A stretch of DNA of 39,112 bases, taken from contig JAFAFD010000168.1 in assembly GCA_023423675.1 (NCBI GenBank), positions 1 to 39,112 of the forward strand, in the 5' to 3' direction. A model generated the notes under the pieces. It saw only the letters and a list, made by a program, of their open reading frames with translations, was not told the DNA's origin and ran no database searches. Shown here one piece after another: positions 7,130 through 15,544 of this stretch. This stretch comes from Pseudomonadota bacterium (GTDB taxonomy: Bacteria; Pseudomonadota; Gammaproteobacteria; Xanthomonadales; Xanthomonadaceae). Positions within the stretch are counted from its first letter, which is position 1, and each line of letters starts with the position of its first letter. Made by a program: the position numbers and the translations under genes.

Positions 7130-8781
7130 CAGTTCACCGGGGTGTTGTCGGAGAAGCGGATCCAGTTCGTCCCGTCGCTGTAGGCCGGGATGATCCCCGA
7201 CACGCCGGACGTGCCAGACACGTAGATCTCGCGCGGGTACGGCGTCACCGCCGGCAGCGCCGAAAGCGGATAGATCTGCTTCACCGCGGCCTGCACGCCC
7301 ACCAGCCACGCGAAGGGGATCTGCGGGACGTTGGCGAACAGCACGCGCCCCTGCTGGTCCGTCAGCACTCGGCCGGCCTGGTCAGTCAGTGCAGGCAGCG
7401 TCAGCAGTACGTAGGGGCTGTTCGGGCCGGTGAGCGGCTGCAAGCCAGTGCCCTGCTGCGCGTAGGGGTAGCCATCGGCAGGCGGTGTCGGGGCCGGCGT
7501 GCCGGGTACTCCCTGATCACCCTTGTCGCCCTTCGGCCCCTGATCGCCGGTATCACCCTTCGGCCCAGCTGGCCCGGTATCGCCAGGGTCACCCTTGGGC
7601 CCGGCCGGACCTGTCGCGCCCGTTGCGCCGGTGTCGCCCTTCGGCCCCGTAGCGCCTGCCGGACCTTGCTCACCCTGCGGGCCGGCATCGCCCTTGGGTC
7701 CCGTGGCACCCGTATCGCCCTTGGCGCCTGCCGGGCCGGGATCGCCTTGATCGCCTTTCGGGCCGGCGGGGCCTTGGATACCCTGCGGACCCATCGGGCC
7801 CTCCGGCCCTCGGAACTCGACGCCATCGCCAGACGGCGGGAACGCCGTGCCCGACCAGATGTAGAGCAAGCCATCCGACTGGACGAGATACCCCGCACCA
7901 GCATCGCCAGGGCCAAGGTCAGTCGGCAGGTCGCCGTAGGTCGGGACCGAACCGGCGATCTCGATGCCGGCGCCATCCTCGCCCGCTGGCCCTTGCGGAC
8001 CTGCAGGCCCCTGCGGACCTTCCGGGCCGGGGGTCAGCTCGATGTTCTCGATTGCCTCGGCCACCGCGCGGCCGCTCGGCGCGCGATCGGTCGAAGCTGG
8101 GTCGATCAGATCCTCGACCGCGGCGGAGCGGGCGCGCTCGGCGGTGAAGTAGACGTTGCCGCTGCCTTCGGCAAGGTCGTCGGTCGTGGCATCTCGGGTG
8201 CCAGACACGCGGCCCTTGCCGTCGCGCTCAAATGCCAGCAGCTCGCCGACGCCGGTATCAGCCAGGTCAGCCAGCGAGATCGTCGGCAGGCCCGCGGCGG
8301 CATCGCCATTTTCGACGTCGATCTGGAATTCGGTGCCGGTGATCGTGGCCGGCCGGCTGCCGGTTTTTCGCCCCTTCTCGTCAAACGTGACTGCCAGCAG
8401 CACGCCCTCGCCCGAGTCGGGCACATCGGCCAGGCCGACGACGATGTTGCCGCCCTCGCCGTCCCCGTTCTCGACCGTGATGCCGTCGCCAGGCTCCACC
8501 AGCCGCAGCACCCACTCGCCGTTCTCCTGGCGCACCGCGATGCCCTTGCCATCCAATGCGGCGATGCGTACCAGATTGGCCGGAACCTCGCGGATCAGCT
8601 TCCAAACCGTCGCCGCGGCGCCGCCGACGTCGGCCGGCGGGTTGATGATCTGCGAGGCCTTCAGCAGCTTCCCGTCCGGGCCATACAGGTTGACGCCGAG
8701 CGTCGCGCCCTCGGTCGCCGCATCGTTCAGCAGTACGACGCGGCCGAGCTGGTCCTTCAACTTGATCTTCTTGCCGGCCAC
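7129..8781 (-). CDS. Collagen-like tail fibre protein
   Basis: 550 aa. Start is GTG at 8781 (TAGTG overlap with Rz stop; GAGGTG ribosome site 6 bases upstream). Residues 1-250 are an N-terminal attachment region with repeated acidic D/GxGxG strands. Gly-X-Y collagen repeats follow at ~252-271 and again at ~325-428 (GPAGPKGDTG-type triplets). They flank a small ~50-residue domain with TYGDLP and GLLYIWSG strands, a motif common in phage fibres. Residues 430-550 are a C-terminal tip domain. Collagen segments in phage fibres form stiff trimeric stalks. It is first of three appendage genes after the lysis cassette. Confidence 0.85.
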   Translation of the reverse strand: MAGKKIKLKDQLGRVVLLNDAATEGATLGVNLYGPDGKLLKASQIINPPADVGGAAATVWKLIREVPANLVRIAALDGKGIAVRQENGEWVLRLVEPGDGITVENGDGEGGNIVVGLADVPDSGEGVLLAVTFDEKGRKTGSRPATITGTEFQIDVENGDAAAGLPTISLADLADTGVGELLAFERDGKGRVSGTRDATTDDLAEGSGNVYFTAERARSAAVEDLIDPASTDRAPSGRAVAEAIENIELTPGPEGPQGPAGPQGPAGEDGAGIEIAGSVPTYGDLPTDLGPGDAGAGYLVQSDGLLYIWSGTAFPPSGDGVEFRGPEGPMGPQGIQGPAGPKGDQGDPGPAGAKGDTGATGPKGDAGPQGEQGPAGATGPKGDTGATGATGPAGPKGDPGDTGPAGPKGDTGDQGPKGDKGDQGVPGTPAPTPPADGYPYAQQGTGLQPLTGPNSPYVLLTLPALTDQAGRVLTDQQGRVLFANVPQIPFAWLVGVQAAVKQIYPLSALPAVTPYPREIYVSGTSGVSGIIPAYSDGTNWIRFSDNTPVN

Positions 8782-9254
8782 TACGGCACCTCACCTCGAT
8801 CCGCTCGGATCAAGGCTTGGCAGGCGCGGAGCTGGTCGTCGGCGTCCCGGCCGATTCGAACAGCAGGTCCCGCAAGCGTGACTCCGAGGTCGGCGGGCGC
8901 ATCACGTTCGCCGGCGCCGGCGGCAGCTTCGGACAGGCGATCGGTGTGACAGGCGGCGAGGTCGTGGCGCAACCGGAGGTTGCCAGCGCGCAGGTCAGCC
9001 ACAACAGCATCAGGGACGGCCTCGGCCGCAGTTCGATCTTCTTCATGCTTGGCTCCGATGGTGGCCAGGGTTTCGGCCTGCTGGTGTTCGGTGGCGCGGG
9101 TCTGGTTGACCTGGTCCTTGATTGCCTCGGCTCCGTCAGCCCGCTGATCCGATTCCACGCCATCAGCACGGTCACCACGCCACGCCCAGCCGGCGCCGAA
9201 CATGGCTGCCGACCACAGCGCCGCACCCAGCAGCGCAATCACGGTCCGATTCAC
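8781..9254 (-). CDS. Inner-membrane spanin (Rz-like)
   Basis: 157 aa from GTG 9254, which overlaps the holin stop (GTGA). One N-terminal signal-anchor helix (about residues 4-24, IALLGAALWSAAMFGAGWAW) is followed by a charged, helical periplasmic part. That is the form of Rz i-spanins, which join the outer membrane lipoprotein Rz1 to fuse membranes at lysis. An Rz1-like lipoprotein frame lies wholly inside its 3' half, which strongly supports the call. It is the last gene of the lysis cassette. Confidence 0.8.
   Translation of the reverse strand: MNRTVIALLGAALWSAAMFGAGWAWRGDRADGVESDQRADGAEAIKDQVNQTRATEHQQAETLATIGAKHEEDRTAAEAVPDAVVADLRAGNLRLRHDLAACHTDRLSEAAAGAGERDAPADLGVTLAGPAVRIGRDADDQLRACQALIRADRGEVP
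8810..9046 (-). CDS. Outer-membrane spanin lipoprotein (Rz1-like), embedded in Rz
   Basis: 78 aa, in a different frame wholly within the Rz-like gene, as in lambda. The protein opens MKKIELRPRPSL, has a hydrophobic stretch and a lipobox-like ATSGC with Cys26, then a short Pro/Ser/Thr-rich mature part (PPVTPIACPKLPPAP) typical of Rz1. The -3 residue is Thr rather than Leu, which is unusual but tolerated. Together with Rz it should form the spanin complex that disrupts the outer membrane after endolysin action. Confidence 0.75.
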   Translation of the reverse strand: MKKIELRPRPSLMLLWLTCALATSGCATTSPPVTPIACPKLPPAPANVMRPPTSESRLRDLLFESAGTPTTSSAPAKP

Positions 9255-9472
9255 GGTGCACCTCCGCTCGGCCTGCTGCCGATGTTGAAGAAGTAGCCAA
9301 CCACGCCGCCGAGAGCGGTGTTCAGGCCGCCGAGCAGCAGCGCGAATGCGTCGCGGTTGCCCTCGGGCAGCTGCGTGATGACCAGCGCGGCCATGGCCAT
9401 GCCGTAGAGGAACATGATCAGGATCGCGATGCCGATGCGGCCGGCGCCGATGTTGCGTCTTGCCCAGCTCAT
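9251..9472 (-). CDS. Phage holin (two membrane segments)
   Basis: 73 aa from ATG 9472, which overlaps the upstream stop in ATGA. Two hydrophobic helices (about residues 13-33 and 41-62) are joined by a short polar turn (TQLPEGNRDA), with a basic N-terminus and a short polar C-terminus, the layout of class II holins. Its place between the endolysin cluster and the Rz spanin gene supports a role in timed pore formation in the inner membrane. The longer open frame starting 42 bases upstream would add a charged extension and is not chosen. Confidence 0.75.
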   Translation of the reverse strand: MSWARRNIGAGRIGIAILIMFLYGMAMAALVITQLPEGNRDAFALLLGGLNTALGGVVGYFFNIGSRPSGGAP

Positions 9473-9786
9473 GCAGCCATCCTCGTCAGCTCGTGCACCT
9501 GGCGCATCGCCCACTCGTACAGCGGGCGGTCGCGGATCAGAATTCGCTCGTGGTCCTTGCCGCGCAGCGCTACCACGTGGATCTCGGTGGACTCCTGCAG
9601 CGCCAGAACGATGAAGGCGACCCGCTTCTTCAGCGGGTCAGCCTCTTGGATCAGGTCGATCGCTTCCTCGACCATGCCCTTGATCTGGGACAGGACACTG
9701 GACGCCGCCATGCCCTTCGTCTCCATCATGGAAAGGGCTGCGCGCAGCTTCACCACCGCCGCCTCGCGGGACCTCTTGGGCGGCAT
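9469..9786 (-). CDS. Small helical phage protein of the lysis cassette, function unknown
   Basis: 105 aa from ATG 9786 (TGATG overlap with the endolysin stop). A basic start (MPPKRSREAAVVKL) leads into amphipathic helices (VLSQIKGMVEEAIDLIQEADPLKKRVAFIV split by a loop). A C-terminal part follows with HVVALRGKDHERI. There is no signal peptide or membrane helix. It is tightly coupled between endolysin and holin; a lysis accessory role is only positional inference. Confidence 0.65.
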   Translation of the reverse strand: MPPKRSREAAVVKLRAALSMMETKGMAASSVLSQIKGMVEEAIDLIQEADPLKKRVAFIVLALQESTEIHVVALRGKDHERILIRDRPLYEWAMRQVHELTRMAA

Positions 9787-10304
9787 CAGGTCAGCCCGAA
9801 CAGCTTCTTGGCCTGGTCCAGCCGCTTGGCACGGTCGGCCAGGCCGTTGGTCCCGCCGTTGATGGCCTTGGTGACGCCCACCAGATTGTCGGCGCGGGCC
9901 ATGGCCGGGATCTTTGGTCTGGCCACGGTCCAGTACCAGGAAGCGGCGTCGACCGCGTCCGGCAGCTGGGACAGCATCTCCGGCGAGCGCACCACGCGGT
10001 CGTCGCCGTACTTCCACTTGCTGTAAGCGGCGTAGTTGGCGCGGCCGGTGACCTGAATCAGGCCACGGCCCTTGAAGCGCACGCCGTCCCCGGGCTGGGT
10101 GTTGCCGAGATCCTTGCGGCCCTCGTAGGCGCGGCCCGAGGCGTACTCGGTGGCAGTCTTGAAGCCATCCGATTCATGAGCGACCTGCGAAATGAAATGT
10201 GCCTTCTCCAGCGCCGACGTGATGCCGTGAGCGATACACGTCCGTTCCATCGCCTCAGCGTACTGGCCTGCCCCCATCTTGGCGGCCACGGTTTCGGTGG
10301 ACAT
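9786..10304 (-). CDS. Endolysin, glycoside hydrolase family 19
   Basis: 172 aa, one GH19 chitinase-like lysozyme domain that cuts peptidoglycan glycan strands. The family segment runs HFISQVAHESDGF with general acid E44, then ATEYASGRAYEGR with E53 as the second acidic residue, and FKGRGLIQVTGRANY, all typical of phage GH19 lysins. There is no signal peptide, so export depends on the holin. A GGGGG ribosome site lies about 7 bases before the ATG. The ribosome site and upstream bases fold into a hairpin (10312-10329). Confidence 0.9.
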   Translation of the reverse strand: MSTETVAAKMGAGQYAEAMERTCIAHGITSALEKAHFISQVAHESDGFKTATEYASGRAYEGRKDLGNTQPGDGVRFKGRGLIQVTGRANYAAYSKWKYGDDRVVRSPEMLSQLPDAVDAASWYWTVARPKIPAMARADNLVGVTKAINGGTNGLADRAKRLDQAKKLFGLT

Positions 10305-10311
10305 TTGTGAC

Positions 10312-10329
10312 CCCCATTGGTGAATGGGG
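10312..10329 (-). promoter_or_regulatory. Hairpin over the endolysin ribosome-binding site
   Basis: A 7-bp stem CCCCATT/AATGGGG (10312-10318 with 10323-10329) has a 4-base loop. On the minus strand the AATGGGG arm carries the endolysin Shine-Dalgarno. Without a T run it looks like a translational brake on the lysin. A second inverted repeat, GGATGG/CCATCC (10361-10378), lies next to it ahead of the divergent lipoprotein gene. Confidence 0.4.
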
Positions 10330-10382
10330 CCATCCTGCCGGGGCTGGCAGGGGGTTCAACGGATGGGTGCTACCATCCCGCC

Positions 10383-10694
10383 ATGATCCGTGCCCCACTG
10401 GTGCTACTGCTTCCACTCCTGGCGGCCTGTCGCAAGGAGCCGGAGGTGTGGACCTCATTTGTGTACCCTCCCGGCAGGTCCACGGCCGCCGAGGACGTGC
10501 AAGGCGCGATATATGGCCGATTCTCAACCTTCGAGGATTGCCAGACAGCCTCGATCGGAGCACTGAGGCTGCACCACGCGTCGATGACCGATGAGCAGAC
10601 AGACGATCTTGGGTTTGGTGACTACGAGTGTGGCGTCGGGTGCCGATACGAGAGCAAATACAACCTCTACATGTGCAAGGAAACACGGAAATGA
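10383..10694 (+). CDS. Small lipoprotein, moron-like, opposite strand to late genes
   Basis: 103 aa. ATG 10383 begins a lipoprotein signal MIRAPLVLLLPLLAAC with a consensus lipobox (LLAAC, Cys16). The mature part has further cysteines (EDCQTA, YECGVGC, YMCKETRK) that could pair in the periplasm. The gene runs rightward inside a 30-kb leftward operon and overlaps the next gene in ATGA. Such isolated opposite-strand lipoproteins in prophages are often lysogenic-conversion or superinfection-exclusion genes; that role is inferred, not shown. It is slightly lower in GC than its neighbours. Confidence 0.7.
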   Translation: MIRAPLVLLLPLLAACRKEPEVWTSFVYPPGRSTAAEDVQGAIYGRFSTFEDCQTASIGALRLHHASMTDEQTDDLGFGDYECGVGCRYESKYNLYMCKETRK

Positions 10695-10891
10695 GCCAGC
10701 CTTGGGACAAGAACCGAATTACACCGGAAGCCGAAAGGCTGGTCGCCCAGAACCGAGCCGAGCGCAACCTTGATCGCTCGTTCCCGAAAAAGTGGTGGCA
10801 CGACGTGACGTTCGGTTTGGGCGGGCTGGCAGTGATTGCTCTGTTCCTCGGCTCAGTTGCCGCCCTGGTCTACCTTCTCTTGTTCAAGTAG
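10691..10891 (+). CDS. Small single-pass membrane protein paired with the lipoprotein
   Basis: 66 aa, coupled by ATGA to the lipoprotein gene. A charged cytoplasmic N-terminal ~40 residues (MSQPWDKNRITPEAERL, KKWWHDV) is followed by one C-terminal membrane helix (FGLGGLAVIALFLG, ALVYLLLF). Its last 39 bases overlap the 3' end of the converging 917-aa gene. Together the two genes look like a moron cassette acting at the envelope. Confidence 0.65.
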   Translation: MSQPWDKNRITPEAERLVAQNRAERNLDRSFPKKWWHDVTFGLGGLAVIALFLGSVAALVYLLLFK

Positions 10892-13606
10892 AACGGCAGC
10901 CTCTGCGATATCGGGATCGTTGTTCTCCTTGGCGATCCGCTTCAGCGTGTTGACCTGCGCCGGCAGTGCGCCAACCGGGAGGTCGGTCGACTTCGCCAGC
11001 CACTTCACCCAACGCGGGTTGGTCATCAGTCGGGCGCCAAGATTCGCGCCCACGCCGCCCAGACCCAGCCCGAGAGCGGCGCCCAATTGGCCGGTCATCA
11101 ACGATCCGCCCAAGCCGCCCCAGTAGGCGAATTGCGCACCCTGCCGAGCTGTGCCTGACGGGTTGGCGATGGCCTGCCCACCGTCACGGATACGTTCTGC
11201 CACCGATGCGATGCGGTCCATATTCCGGCTGAAGCCCGGCCCGTAGCGGTCGAACAGCGCGCGGCGGGCCTCTCGGCTGGCCTTGTTCCAGTTGGTCAGG
11301 AACGTGGAAGCGCTGAATGCCTCGCCGGCCGCGTCCTGCGCGCCGGGGTTGGCCAATCCCATGCGGCGCAGCGCCGCGGCGGTGACCGCCTTCTGGCCTT
11401 CCTCCGGCAGCGACTGCATCACCGCGCGCAGAGTCGAGCCGCCGTCCTTCACGCCGCCCATGACGGCCTGATAGATCTTCTCGGCGCCGCCGTTGCGGTC
11501 GATCACGCGGTCGATCTCGTCAATGCGCTTGGCGCGGGCGTTGAAGTAGCGATTCGCGCGGTCGAGCGCCTGCTTGGCCTCCGGCGTGGTCGCCGCGGCC
11601 TCCATATCTCGGCTCAGTGCGGCGTACACCGCCTTCCACTTGCTGCGCGGCACGTCAGAGACGAGCGATGTGTTCTCCAATTCGCCGCCGACCAGCGTGC
11701 GCAGCTTGCGCAGCGCCTCGTAGGGAAGCTTCCCGTCCACCTGACTGGTCAGGTAGTCGTTGATCTGCTTCTCCACGTAGTCGGCGCCGAAGTCCTGCTG
11801 CGCGACGGCCGAATCCGGGGTCACACGCTGGTTGATCTCCTGCGGCGACATAACCTGCGCGTCCAAGTCGGCACGCGACAGCATCTGCGCCTCGATATCG
11901 GCCTGCGTGGGCAGACGCGAGTCGATGCTGGCCCGGCTCGGCACCTGACGGGCGATTTCCTCGTCCGTCATCACCGGCACCAGGCTGTTGCGCGTCTCGG
12001 GGTACATCGAGCGGCGCTGATTCTCGGCCATGGCCGCCTGCTGCTGGGCACGCAGCTCCAACTGCAGCTCATCGGCCTCCTGATAGAGCTGGGCGCGGCG
12101 GCCCTCGATCATGCTGGCCATGCGCTCGCGCAGACGGTCCTGCTCGGCAGCCAGGGCGTTGCGCTGATCACCGGCCTCGGCCACCAGGTTCTGGCGCTGC
12201 AGGTTGGATTCCTGAGCCAGCTCGGCGCGGCGCAGCTGTGCCTGGCTGGTCAGGTCGGCCCGCATCTGGTCGATCTGCTCGCGCATACCCGGTCGCGACA
12301 GGACGCCCTCGATGCCGCCGGCGTCCTTGGACAGGGCGCTCTCGATGCCTTCCAGGCGCGCATTCTGGAAGAACCGGGACACGCTCGGCGCGCCGGGGAT
12401 CTCCTCGTTGAGGCTGGCCAGTGCCGCGCGCACGTTGTCGATTCCGACGCGTTCGTCCTGCGGCAGCAGCTCGTCCAATCGGCTGTAGAGCTGGTTGCCG
12501 CGCTCGCGCGTCGACTGGATGAAGCCGTTCTCGCCTCGGATACCCTGCTCGATCGCGCGGCCGGCGCGCTCGGCGCTCGGGTTGCGGAACAGCTCGTCGG
12601 CCTGGCGCTGCAGCCCCGCCCCGATGGCGTTGGCCTGCTGGTCGGCGAACCGCGCCATCACGCCGGCGCTCGTCGGGCCAGAACCCAGCAGCGTCTCGGC
12701 GCCCTGCCGCGACCATGCACCGGTGCCCTGCCCGACCGAGGGCGTGGCGCCAAGCACTTCGAAATCATCGATGGCGCGCGCCAGGTTCTGCCGGTTGCCC
12801 TCGCCACCACGCAGGCCACCACGGAGCGCGGCCGGGATGCCGGCGGACACGGCAGACGGTGCAAGGCCACCGGCCAAGGCCGCAGCCAGCTGTCCACCCA
12901 CGCCCGCGCCGCTTTCGCGCGCTAGCCCGCTTGCACCGGCTCCAGTTACCGCGCTCACGGCCTGCAGGACAGGCTGTGCCGTCAGCACATCAGCAGCCCG
13001 CTGCGCTGCGGTCGGAGCGTTGCCGGCCACCTGTTCCAGCACACCGCCGCCTGCCGCGCGCGCCGGATTGATCAGCGCGGCCTGGCCAGAAGCCAGCGAG
13101 GCCGCAGGCCGACCAGCATTGAGGGCTGCGCCACCGCCCAGCGTGAGGGCCGTGCCGGTCAGCGCCTCGCCGATATCGCCGTAGATGCGGTCGCCGGCGG
13201 TCTGGGCTTGCGGAAGACCGATGGCATCGGCCAAGCGGCCTGCGTTGTCGCGGAAGCTGGCCACCGGCCTGCCGGTGAGCTTGGTTTCCAGCGCACCGAG
13301 CGCGTCGCCGCCCAGGGCGCCCAGCAGACTGCCGCCGCCCTGCAGAACCGACCGCAGGCCGAACATCGCATCGCGCACCGGCCCAGCGCGCCAGCCGTCA
13401 GCCTGCCGGCCAGCTGCGGTGCTGTCGACCGTGGCCGTCACGCCGGAGAAATCGGGCCTCGCGGCCTGCACTGTGTCCAGCGTCGGAATGGACTCGTCGC
13501 GGTAGTCATCCCACGGGCCGCGCTCAGCCGGCGGCGGTACTGCGCGCGTGGCCACGGTGGTGCCCTGCGCCTGCTGGTACTCCTCCCACGGAAGCGGGCC
13601 GGCCAT
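10853..13606 (-). CDS. Large internal virion / DNA ejection protein
   Basis: 917 aa. The N-terminus carries two PW[ED][ED]Y motifs (residues 6-10 and 31-35), often seen in large podovirus ejection proteins. A hydrophobic Gly/Ala-rich region (~80-260) follows, and long charged coiled-coil helices (~480-560, QAQLRRAELAQESNLQRQ-like) come next. The C-terminal part has another Gly-rich hydrophobic patch (LGGSLMTGQLGAALGLGLGG in ~850-870). Position matches T7 gp16: last of the internal proteins, before lysis genes. No lytic transglycosylase motif was recognised. It starts by TGATG overlap with the preceding gene. Confidence 0.7.
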   Translation of the reverse strand: MAGPLPWEEYQQAQGTTVATRAVPPPAERGPWDDYRDESIPTLDTVQAARPDFSGVTATVDSTAAGRQADGWRAGPVRDAMFGLRSVLQGGGSLLGALGGDALGALETKLTGRPVASFRDNAGRLADAIGLPQAQTAGDRIYGDIGEALTGTALTLGGGAALNAGRPAASLASGQAALINPARAAGGGVLEQVAGNAPTAAQRAADVLTAQPVLQAVSAVTGAGASGLARESGAGVGGQLAAALAGGLAPSAVSAGIPAALRGGLRGGEGNRQNLARAIDDFEVLGATPSVGQGTGAWSRQGAETLLGSGPTSAGVMARFADQQANAIGAGLQRQADELFRNPSAERAGRAIEQGIRGENGFIQSTRERGNQLYSRLDELLPQDERVGIDNVRAALASLNEEIPGAPSVSRFFQNARLEGIESALSKDAGGIEGVLSRPGMREQIDQMRADLTSQAQLRRAELAQESNLQRQNLVAEAGDQRNALAAEQDRLRERMASMIEGRRAQLYQEADELQLELRAQQQAAMAENQRRSMYPETRNSLVPVMTDEEIARQVPSRASIDSRLPTQADIEAQMLSRADLDAQVMSPQEINQRVTPDSAVAQQDFGADYVEKQINDYLTSQVDGKLPYEALRKLRTLVGGELENTSLVSDVPRSKWKAVYAALSRDMEAAATTPEAKQALDRANRYFNARAKRIDEIDRVIDRNGGAEKIYQAVMGGVKDGGSTLRAVMQSLPEEGQKAVTAAALRRMGLANPGAQDAAGEAFSASTFLTNWNKASREARRALFDRYGPGFSRNMDRIASVAERIRDGGQAIANPSGTARQGAQFAYWGGLGGSLMTGQLGAALGLGLGGVGANLGARLMTNPRWVKWLAKSTDLPVGALPAQVNTLKRIAKENNDPDIAEAAVLLEQEKVDQGGN

Positions 13607-14859
13607 CAGTTCTTCCCCCAGCTGCTCGGGTCGGCGGGGTTGCCGCCCAGGAATCGGTAGCCGTTGCGTACGGTGCCGATCGCCGGCGCCTGGCCGGTGG
13701 TCGGGCGGATCGTGGCGGCCGGCTGCATAGGTGCGGCGCCGCCGGCCTGCGCTGACTGCCCAGCACCACGCATCAGGGCGCGGTAGATCAGGTCCGCGTT
13801 GACGCTGGCCGGCTTGGTCGAGCTGAATACCGAACGCTCGGCCGCCTTGAAGTCGGCGTCGGTGACCGGGCCCGACGGGTTATTGATGCGAGCCTGCCGG
13901 CCAGCGGCCGAGCTGGTGTAGGCGTCGAGATCACTGTTGGCCGTGATGTTAAGTCCAGGCAAGCGGCCGATCAGCGGTCCGGCGGTGAGCCGGCCGCCCT
14001 TGGCCACAGCCGCGCGGATATCCTCCGGGCTCATCTGCCGGACCTGTTCCGGGGTCTTGCCCAGGTAGGCGGCGGCGAAATCGTAGGCGTCCTCGGCCAG
14101 AGCCTTGCCGGCGAAGCTCTGCTTCAGCTCATCGCTGCTCATCTTCGCGCCACCGGCGGCTCCACCCGATGCAGACGCACCGCCGGCCGCCGCCGCGCCG
14201 CTTGGGTTCCATAGCCCATGGCGCTGCAGGTCGAACTGCTGCTGTGCAATGCCCAGCCGGCCGCGAGTTGCCGCCGCCGTCGCGTTCGAGCTGTTCGCGC
14301 TGGCGTAGGAAGCCGCCGCGCGCGCCGCGTCCGCAGCGATGCCGGCCCGGCCCTGCTCAGTCGTCGTGATGCCACCGCCGCCCTCCAGGAACCTGTTGGC
14401 AAGCAAATTTTGCCCTTGCACGCTTGCCAGCTCGACCGGGCCGTTGGCCACACCCATCAGGTAAGCGTTGCCGCCACCGAAGTCGCCGGCCAGCGCGCGA
14501 CCGACGGCACCCTCGCGGAAGCCCTGCTCCTGCGTGGCGCCAAGGTAGCCGCTCACCTTCGTGGGGTCGTAGCCGGCCATCAGGGCGTCAGACAGGAATT
14601 TGGCGCGGTCCTGCGGGATGCCTGCCGCCGCCGCCGACTGTACAAAGTTGCCACGGCCCCGGCGTGCGTCCTCGGCCTCCATCGCCTTCTCGCGGCTGAA
14701 GCGGGCCGTCTGCACCAGCTGGTCAAGCTGCGCAGCGCGCGCCATGCCGCGGTTGTAGGCGTCCTCGCGGTTGCCACCGACCAGCGCCGCGCCAAGCGAG
14801 CCCCACCCCGGCGCCGGGCCCTGCGCGTTCCCCTGCAGCACGGAAAGAAGGTCTGCCAT
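13606..14859 (-). CDS. Internal virion protein (T7 gp15 position)
   Basis: 417 aa from ATG 14859, 1 base after the upstream stop; the open frame extends 34 codons further but that part is out of register with the preceding gene. It is Ala/Gly/Gln-rich, with short helical segments, e.g. MARAAQLDQLVQTARFSREK and AGIPQDRAKFLSDALMAGYD, and ends in a loop-rich C-terminus (RFLGGNPADPSSWGKN). No enzyme motif is seen. Order in the operon puts it with the ejection proteins. Confidence 0.6.
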   Translation of the reverse strand: MADLLSVLQGNAQGPAPGWGSLGAALVGGNREDAYNRGMARAAQLDQLVQTARFSREKAMEAEDARRGRGNFVQSAAAAGIPQDRAKFLSDALMAGYDPTKVSGYLGATQEQGFREGAVGRALAGDFGGGNAYLMGVANGPVELASVQGQNLLANRFLEGGGGITTTEQGRAGIAADAARAAASYASANSSNATAAATRGRLGIAQQQFDLQRHGLWNPSGAAAAGGASASGGAAGGAKMSSDELKQSFAGKALAEDAYDFAAAYLGKTPEQVRQMSPEDIRAAVAKGGRLTAGPLIGRLPGLNITANSDLDAYTSSAAGRQARINNPSGPVTDADFKAAERSVFSSTKPASVNADLIYRALMRGAGQSAQAGGAAPMQPAATIRPTTGQAPAIGTVRNGYRFLGGNPADPSSWGKN

Positions 14860-14860
14860 A

Positions 14861-15544
14861 TCAGTAGCTCCAGCGCTGCTGCGCCCTGTTGAAGATATCG
14901 CCGTTGTTCGCCCGGGTGATCGCGCTTGCCTGCCCCGAAAGTGCGGAGGATTGGTCGGCACCGAAGCTGCCGCCAGCGATTGCGCCCGACGCGCCGCTGG
15001 CCAGCTGCGAGGCGGCGTCGATCCATGGGTTCCGGCGGATGCCCTGCAGCCTCAGCTGGCTGAGGTAGTCCTGGCCGCTGCCACGGCGCGCCAGCAAGCC
15101 GAGATCCGAGCCCAGCTGCGCGTTTTCGAGCGCTTCGCGCTGCCGCATCTGGGTCGGTGCGTCGATCCGGGCCATGAGGTTCGCCGTTGCTGCCCCATAG
15201 TCACTGATGCCCAAGGCAGCGTCCCGAGCTGATTGCTCGTAAGCGTCCGACACGGCTCCGCGCTGGCGCAGACCAGCGGTAGCCGCCGATTGCGCCTGTC
15301 GCACTTGGTCGAGGTACTGATTGGAGGTCGCCGCGCGCTCTCCGCTGGTGTCCGAAGCAGCGCGGGAGGCCAGAAGCCGGCCCACAGCCGTATCTGCCTC
15401 GCCCTGTAGTTTTGAACGGGCGGCGATCTGCCGGGCGAGCTCGCTGTCCTGCCGCTTCTCGGTCTGGCGGGTGTTGTAGTAGTTCGCGCCAGCGCCGAGC
15501 GCCGTGGTTCCCAGCGCAATGAGTGCTGCAGTTTCAAGGCCCAT
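14861..15544 (-). CDS. Internal virion/ejection-associated protein
   Basis: 227 aa, starting by TGATG overlap. The start is hydrophobic (METAAL-like: MGLETAALIALGTTALGAGANYY, split by no charge). It continues as a Gln/Ala/Arg-rich helical body with YLDQVRQAQSAATAGLRQRG and a Gly/Ser-rich tail. Similar size and composition to its upstream neighbour, with shared style (NQYLDQVRQ versus NQYQQG), suggests related T7 gp14-like internal core proteins that leave the capsid with DNA. Function is inferred from order. Confidence 0.55.
   Translation of the reverse strand: MGLETAALIALGTTALGAGANYYNTRQTEKRQDSELARQIAARSKLQGEADTAVGRLLASRAASDTSGERAATSNQYLDQVRQAQSAATAGLRQRGAVSDAYEQSARDAALGISDYGAATANLMARIDAPTQMRQREALENAQLGSDLGLLARRGSGQDYLSQLRLQGIRRNPWIDAASQLASGASGAIAGGSFGADQSSALSGQASAITRANNGDIFNRAQQRWSY

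Noticed and set aside
7498..7806. Short-period DNA repeat as a possible CRISPR or satellite
   Set aside because: The periodicity is the 9-base Gly-X-Y codon pattern of the collagen segment (residues 325-428); no conserved repeat-spacer order.
7666..8949. 427-codon rightward open frame opposite the collagen-like fibre
   Set aside because: Caused by the repetitive GC-rich Gly-X-Y codons on the other strand.
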